Shown here piece by piece: positions 59,798 through 64,000 of a DNA stretch of 64,000 nucleotides. Origin of the DNA: Megalobrama amblycephala. Lineage: Eukaryota > Chordata > Actinopteri > Cypriniformes > Xenocyprididae. Location: the NCBI RefSeq assembly GCF_018812025.1, contig NC_063063.1:8746442-8810441 (forward strand), given 5' to 3'. A program made the translations under genes and the position numbers. The notes below the pieces were generated by a model. That model saw only the letters and a list, made by a program, of their open reading frames with translations, did no database searches and was not told the DNA's origin. Position 1 is the stretch's first letter, and the number at the start of each line of letters is the position of its first letter.

Positions 59798-60203
59798 TGC
59801 AGATTTGTACTAGTTCTGTTGATGTTGATGTGCGGCTCCGCTTCAATCTGTTTCCGCTCTGCTGGAATTATGGGAAACACCCGCCAAAATAAAAGTCCTT
59901 TCAAATCAACCCCGACTTTTTTTCCTTTTCTCAAAACGACTTACAAATTAGAATAATATAGGCAGAAACGATTAAGAAACAATAAAACATTTAATTTCAA
60001 CACAAGAATGGTCAGTTTAGTAGTTTTGACACCTAGTAAAATTAATTAAGAATCATATAGACATTTTTAAATGTATAGAAAATAACTAAAGGTTAAACGC
60101 ATATTTAAAAAATATATATTTAAAAAAAAACGAATCGCACCAATCGTGATTTTTAAACCGGAATGATTCGTTCACGAATCGAGCATCGCTATCAGAGCAG
60201 GTC
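59798..60203 (-). promoter_or_regulatory. probable vps25 5' UTR and promoter
   Basis: Short interval between the vps25 ATG and an inverted-repeat element at 60204. It is only moderately GC-rich around 59820-59900 and AT-rich beyond, with no TATA box at an obvious position. A candidate GGCGGG (minus strand of cccgcc) lies at about 59879. Start site unknown. Confidence 0.3.
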
Positions 60204-60928
60204 TTCAAGGGTTAGTTCACCCAAAAATGAAAATAATGTCATTTAATACTCACCCTCATGCCGTTCCACACCCGTAAGACCTTCGTTAATCTTCAGAACA
60301 CAAATTAAGATATTTTTGTTGAAATCTGATGGCTCAGTGAGGCTCAAGATCCATAAAGGTACTAAAAACATATTTAAATCAGTTCATGTGAGTACAGTGG
60401 CTCTATACTAATATTATAAAGCGACGAGAATATTTTTGGTGCACCAAAAAAACAAAATAACGAATTATATAGTGATGGCCGATTTCAAAACACTGCTTCA
60501 GGAAGCATTGGAGCGTTATGAATCAGCGTGTCGAATCAGCGGTTCGGAGCGCCAAAGTCACGTGATTTCAGCAGTTTGGTGGTTTGACACGCGATCTGAA
60601 TCATGATTTGATGCACTGATTCATTTGTGCTCCAAAGCTTCATGAAGCAGTGTTTATAGTGTTCGGCCATCACTATATTAAGTCGTTATTTTATTTTTTG
60701 CCGCACCAAAAATATTCTCGTCACTTTATAATATATTGAACCACTGTACTCACATGAACTGATTTAAATATGTTTTTAGTACATGCAGGCCTCACTGAGC
60801 CATCGGATTTCAACAAAAATATCTTAATTTGTGTTCCGAAGATAAACGAAGGTCTTACGAGTGTGGAACGGCATCAGGGTGAGTAATAAATGACATTATT
60901 TTCATTTTTGGGTGAGCTAACCCTTTAA
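60204..60928. mobile_element. palindromic MITE (GGGTTAGTTCACCC type) between vps25 and pagr1
   Basis: Left CAAGGGTTAGTTCACCCAAA, right TTTGGGTGAGCTAACCCTTTAA, long inverted arms (GTAAGACCTTCGTTAATCTTC with its complement), and an inner palindrome around 60480-60680 (GAAGCATTGGAGCGTTATGA / CTTCATGAAGCAG). Occupies much of the shared upstream region of the two genes. Confidence 0.85.
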
Positions 60929-61149
60929 AAATAATGAGGAATTTTTTTTTTCTTCCTGAAATGCAGTGGCGTGGAAAGAAAGCCAGACATTATAATAAGG
61001 AATGTGGTGAAGAAAAAGTAAATTTCTGTCTGTTTGTCGCATAAACAGCTGTTACAACAGGAAGGTGTATAACGGTCATTCGAGCGAGTGGTGGCGCTGT
61101 GGGCGGATCCTCCTCTCATCCGGGTCATGAGACGAATGACGTCAAGGCG

Positions 61150-61270
61150 CCGAAATAAACAGTGCTTTATGGCCATGAAAACTAAAGCAGTAATATTTTT
61201 TGAAATAATAGCACATTGATGCGTTCTACTATTCCGCGCAGCTGTTTGTAACAGAGGTGGGAAAACAACT
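61150..61270 (+). other. possible noncoding first exon of pagr1
   Basis: A donor-like ACT|GTAAGT at 61271 precedes the acceptor TTCCTCAG at 61478, giving a possible 208-base intron just before the pagr1 ATG. The stretch before it is GC-richer, as expected for a promoter-proximal exon. No ORF; start site not visible. Confidence 0.3.
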
Positions 61271-61490
61271 GTAAGTTTGCTTCCGCCCCTTCATTTTTGT
61301 GCAATATAAATAATCATATTGAATGTTTCTGAATGATGCTCAACGAACCCTGTCTGCCCACAAGGCGCGGAACTAGTCCGAATATGATTTATTAAAACAA
61401 AACCATGCGTTCAAATTGTTTTTGAAATATGAAATCATTAGTTTGCAGTGCAGCTGACGCGCGTCTGCTTTTCCTCAGGTGTGCAGAAAG

Positions 61491-61650
61491 ATGCAGGCGG
61501 CAGAGGACGCGCAGTCCTCTCTAGCGGAGCGCGTAGAGTCTATGGGAGTGAGTGAACAGGACAAAACTGCAGGAAAAGAGGAAGAAAAGGATAAAGAAAG
61601 AGACGAGGAGACAACTAAAACCGCAAATACTATAACGGAGGATGACACAA
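61491..61650 (+). CDS. pagr1: pagr1 coding exon 1
   Basis: [17 protein letters not shown], then a Glu/Lys/Thr-rich low-complexity stretch to TEDDT. Donor is A|GTATGC at 61651; the open frame beyond it (to 61676) is intronic. This N-terminal region has no fold and is typical of PAGR1. Confidence 0.85.
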
Positions 61651-61706
61651 GTATGCACTCCACATTTGTCTCCTAGGGGGGTTAAAACTGAGAAAAAGTG
61701 TAAAAA

Positions 61707-61766
<60 letters not shown>

Positions 61767-62698
61767 ATGTATGTATGTATGTATGTAATATTTTTAACAA
61801 GCTTCCAATACTGTACTGGTAATTGTATTATTAATTATATATATAAATTAATAATACAGTACAGTACAGCAGTACAGTATTGGAAGCTTGTTTCTGCAAT
61901 GAAATTAAAAATAAAGCCAATTGTGACTTTTTATCTCAAAATTATGATTTTTACCCCCCTCACAATATCGAGTTTTCTTGCAATTCATACTTTTATTTTC
62001 TCCAAATTCTGAGTTTGCATCTCGCAATTGTTTTTGTTCCCACCACTGAATAAAAAAGGCAATTGCGACATTTTAATTCTGATTTTTTCTTTCTCAAAAT
62101 TTATATCTCGAAGTTTAAATCTCACAATTGTCTTTTCTAGCTGCGTTTTACATCAGTGTTTCTCAACCAGGGGTCCGTGGACCCCTAGTGGTCCTTGACG
62201 TAATGCCAGGGGGTCCTTATAAAATATTTGAATATGAATATTTGAATATTTTGACATGTTCCCATAAAAGAAGAAGATAATATATAACTGACAATATGAC
62301 TGAATATTGTATAATATAATATAATATAATATAATATAATATAATATAAGTCAACTAACGTAGTAGTAAATTATACTTGATTGCATTTGGTCGTCACAAA
62401 GACATTAATGATACCAATGAGCCAATATTATTCTAGGGTCCTAAATATGACATTACTCAAAAAAGGTTGAGATTCACTGTTTTACATCTTGCAGTTCTGA
62501 ATTTTTTCTCAGGATAAAAAAAAGTCTGAATTGTTGAAAGTCGCTATTACCTTTTTTTTTAAGTGGTGGAAACAGGCTTCCATAATAAATACTGAGTAGA
62601 AAAATAGTAGAAACTAAATATTTTCCAAATAATATTTATAATATACATTTTCACTGTAAAAAAAAAATAGGCCTTTACACAAGAAGTAAATAAAAGAA

Positions 62699-62738
<40 letters not shown>

Positions 62739-63368
62739 CCTGGATGCCAGCCGAACTTAGCCCCGCCCACAACATTTTGAGGTCGGGGAGTTCATATTCG
62801 AACTAGAATTGAGTATGACCACGTCAGGCTAATATATATATATATATATATATATAGTACCTTGGAGTACCATCCAGGTTGTATATCAAAGTACCATGGT
62901 ATCAATCACCACAGTACTCTTTGTAAAAGTGTGTAAGTTAGTTCTGTGAGATAGTATTTCTCACAATACATTTTTGAACACTTCTATGTAGAGGGAGACA
63001 AAGAAGCCATGGATGTAGAGGAGCAGAAAGATGGAATGACCACGGATGGAGAGATGAATGGAGGTGGTGAAGGGAAGCTGCAGCAGTCTGAGGAGGACTG
63101 GGAGATCCCTTACAGTGACGAGGAGATGGAGGACCCCAAGAACTGGATGCCTCCACCTGAGGAGATCAAACGGCTGTATGAGCTTCTGGCTAAAGGAGAC
63201 AAGCTCGAGCTGAAGTGGGTCGCTCTTCCACGCCGACCTCCGACCCCTCCACGCACTCCCTCACCTGAGAGAGACGGAGAAGACTCGCAGGAGGCCAAAC
63301 AAGAGCAGAATGAGCGCAAGTGAGTCAGAATATAATACAGATGGAAAAATATGTGTGTGTGTGTGTGG

Positions 63369-63405
<37 letters not shown>

Positions 63406-64000
63406 AGCATCATTTCTCTAGTCTTCAGTGTCACATGATCCTTCAGAAATCATTCTAATATGCCGTTTCATGTTTTTGTGGAAGCCGTGATACACTACCA
63501 TTCAAAAGTTTAGGTATCACGGTTTCATTGATAATAATAAGAACTGTTATTTGAGCAGCAAATCAGCATATTTGAATGATTTCTGAAGGATCATGTGACA
63601 TGAAACATGAAAACTAAGCTTTGCATCACAGTAATAAATAAAGAATGGTTATTTTAAATAGTAATAATATTTCACAATATTACTGTTTTTACTCTATTTT
63701 TATATACACAATTTTTAGAGAAGAAACATGTATTGATGTATTTCTCTATTCTGCAGAGCCCTCACACCAACCGAATTTGATTTTGATGAAGAGCAGACTA
63801 TGGCCACTCCCAAGAACTCTTTTCTCAATCGCCGCAGGACACCAGGTACGATAAAACATTCTTCCACAATGTATGGATTTGGTAATATTGGCAAACACAC
63901 AATATAAATGAATAATGCTGATTTGAATTCATCCTTTTCTCTCATTTCCAGGTTCCTCTGCCCGCTCTTCGGTCAGACGCGAGGCCCGGCTGGACAAAGT
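61491..64000 (+). CDS. pagr1: pagr1: PAXIP1-associated glutamate-rich protein 1 (5' part, runs off right edge)
   Basis: PAGR1 (PA1) binds PTIP/PAXIP1 and the KMT2C/KMT2D H3K4 methyltransferase complex in the nucleus. Coding exons 61491-61650, 62992-63319, 63757-63845 and 63952-64000 (partial), phases 1, 2, 1, all GT/AG. The N-terminus is Glu/Lys-rich and poorly conserved; then [30 protein letters not shown] and LPRRPPTP, followed by [21 protein letters not shown] and REARLDKV, which match human PAGR1 segment by segment. ATG at 61491 is the first in frame; an upstream acceptor (TTCCTCAG at 61471-61478) suggests a separate 5' UTR exon. The last roughly 50 residues are outside the window. Confidence 0.95.
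61700..61790. repeat. poly(A), (TA)n and (ATGT)n microsatellites in pagr1 intron
   Basis: A-run 61701-61723, (TA)n to 61760, then ATGT units 61763-61787. Confidence 0.95.
61797..61892. repeat. long hairpin in pagr1 intron
   Basis: A 23-base perfect inverted repeat (AACAAGCTTCCAATACTG.. at 61797, its complement ending at 61892) continues inward as GTATTATTAATTA / TAAATTAATAATAC. Foldback element or RNA hairpin. Confidence 0.8.
62154..62479. mobile_element. hAT MITE with perfect 8-bp target duplication
   Basis: CAGTGTTTCTCAACC at left and GGTTGAGATTCACTG at right are hAT-type inverted ends; TTTTACAT occurs immediately before (62146-62153) and after (62480-62487) as the target-site duplication. 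Interior carries an (ATAAT)n array. In pagr1 intron. Confidence 0.9.
62736..62831. mobile_element. 96-base element inserted in a (TA)n array
   Basis: TAGCCTGGATGCCAG at left and GACCACGTCAGGCTA at right; the first six bases are inverted and the element is bracketed on both sides by TA repeats (62699-62737 and 62831-62856). The core is GC-rich (AGCCCCGCCCACAACATT). Confidence 0.75.
62992..63319 (+). CDS. pagr1: pagr1 coding exon 2
   Basis: Starts (K)[11 protein letters not shown] after acceptor TATGTAG, contains [32 protein letters not shown] and [15 protein letters not shown], ends QNER(K) at donor AA|GTGAGT. The [13 protein letters not shown] block is the PAGR1 signature. Confidence 0.95.
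63352..63403. repeat. (GT)n-(TA)n microsatellite in pagr1 intron
   Basis: GT repeat then TA repeat, about 35 bases after the exon 2 donor. Confidence 0.9.
63415..63660. repeat. dispersed repeat, same family as 785-1060
   Basis: Two inverted arms: TCACATGATCCTTCAGAAAT at 63431 and ATTTCTGAAGGATCATGTGA at 63579-63598, joined through CATTCAAAAGTTTAGGTATC. This copy shows that the family is palindromic. Confidence 0.75.
63757..63845 (+). CDS. pagr1: pagr1 coding exon 3
   Basis: (K)[15 protein letters not shown] and [11 protein letters not shown] between acceptor TTCTGCAG and donor G|GTACGA. Matches PTEFDFDDE and RRRTPGSSARS of mammalian PAGR1. Confidence 0.95.
63952..64000 (+). CDS. pagr1: pagr1 coding exon 4 (truncated by window end)
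   Basis: Begins (G)[16 protein letters not shown] after acceptor TTTCCAG at 63944-63951 and continues past the window edge in frame. Confidence 0.93.

Noticed and set aside
63110..63319. 69-codon minus-strand Ser-rich ORF
   Set aside because: Exact antisense of pagr1 exon 2.

Overview
The window is nuclear DNA of a teleost fish, most likely a cyprinid. It is AT-rich and repeat-dense, with spliced genes, GT/AG introns, TA microsatellites, Tc1 elements and many short inverted-repeat transposons of the kind common in zebrafish and carp relatives. No CRISPR, operon, rRNA or tRNA gene was seen. The species call is inference.

Three protein genes are supported. (1) wnk4, minus strand, 12 coding exons from 49014 down to 1215. 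These cover the start codon, kinase domain, autoinhibitory domain, KLHL3-binding acidic motif and CCT-like domain; the C-terminal exons lie beyond position 1. Exon phases agree across all 12 exons only if one base is removed in exon 1 and one in exon 2, so the gene as written carries two +1 frameshifts. (2) vps25, minus strand, complete in six exons (59797 to 54997), 174 residues, an ESCRT-II subunit. (3) pagr1, plus strand, first four coding exons from 61491, running off the right edge; a subunit associated with the KMT2C/D-PTIP complex. wnk4 lies directly downstream of vps25 on the same strand, as in the human VPS25-WNK4 pair. vps25 and pagr1 are head to head about 1.7 kb apart.

Layout: 1-19543 holds wnk4 exons 12 to 2 with repeat-filled introns; 19544-48401 is the 28.9-kb wnk4 intron 1, almost entirely mobile DNA; 48402-49400 is wnk4 exon 1 and its probable promoter; 49400-54300 is an intergenic region with a decayed Tc1 element; 54300-59900 is vps25; 59900-61480 is the shared upstream region with one inverted-repeat element; 61480-64000 is pagr1.

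The mobile DNA is layered. There are two Tc1 transposons and two further Tc1 fragments, a LINE reverse-transcriptase fragment, a family of TTAA-flanked elements (some with THAP-like ORF remnants), hAT-like short elements (one with a perfect 8-bp target duplication), a poly(A)-tailed retrocopy with target duplication, and several foldbacks. The three genes have unrelated cellular jobs (ion-transport kinase, endosomal sorting, histone methylation complex) and nothing suggests a shared pathway. I did not find a new gene system; the most useful observations are the wnk4 frameshifts and the nested transposon structures.
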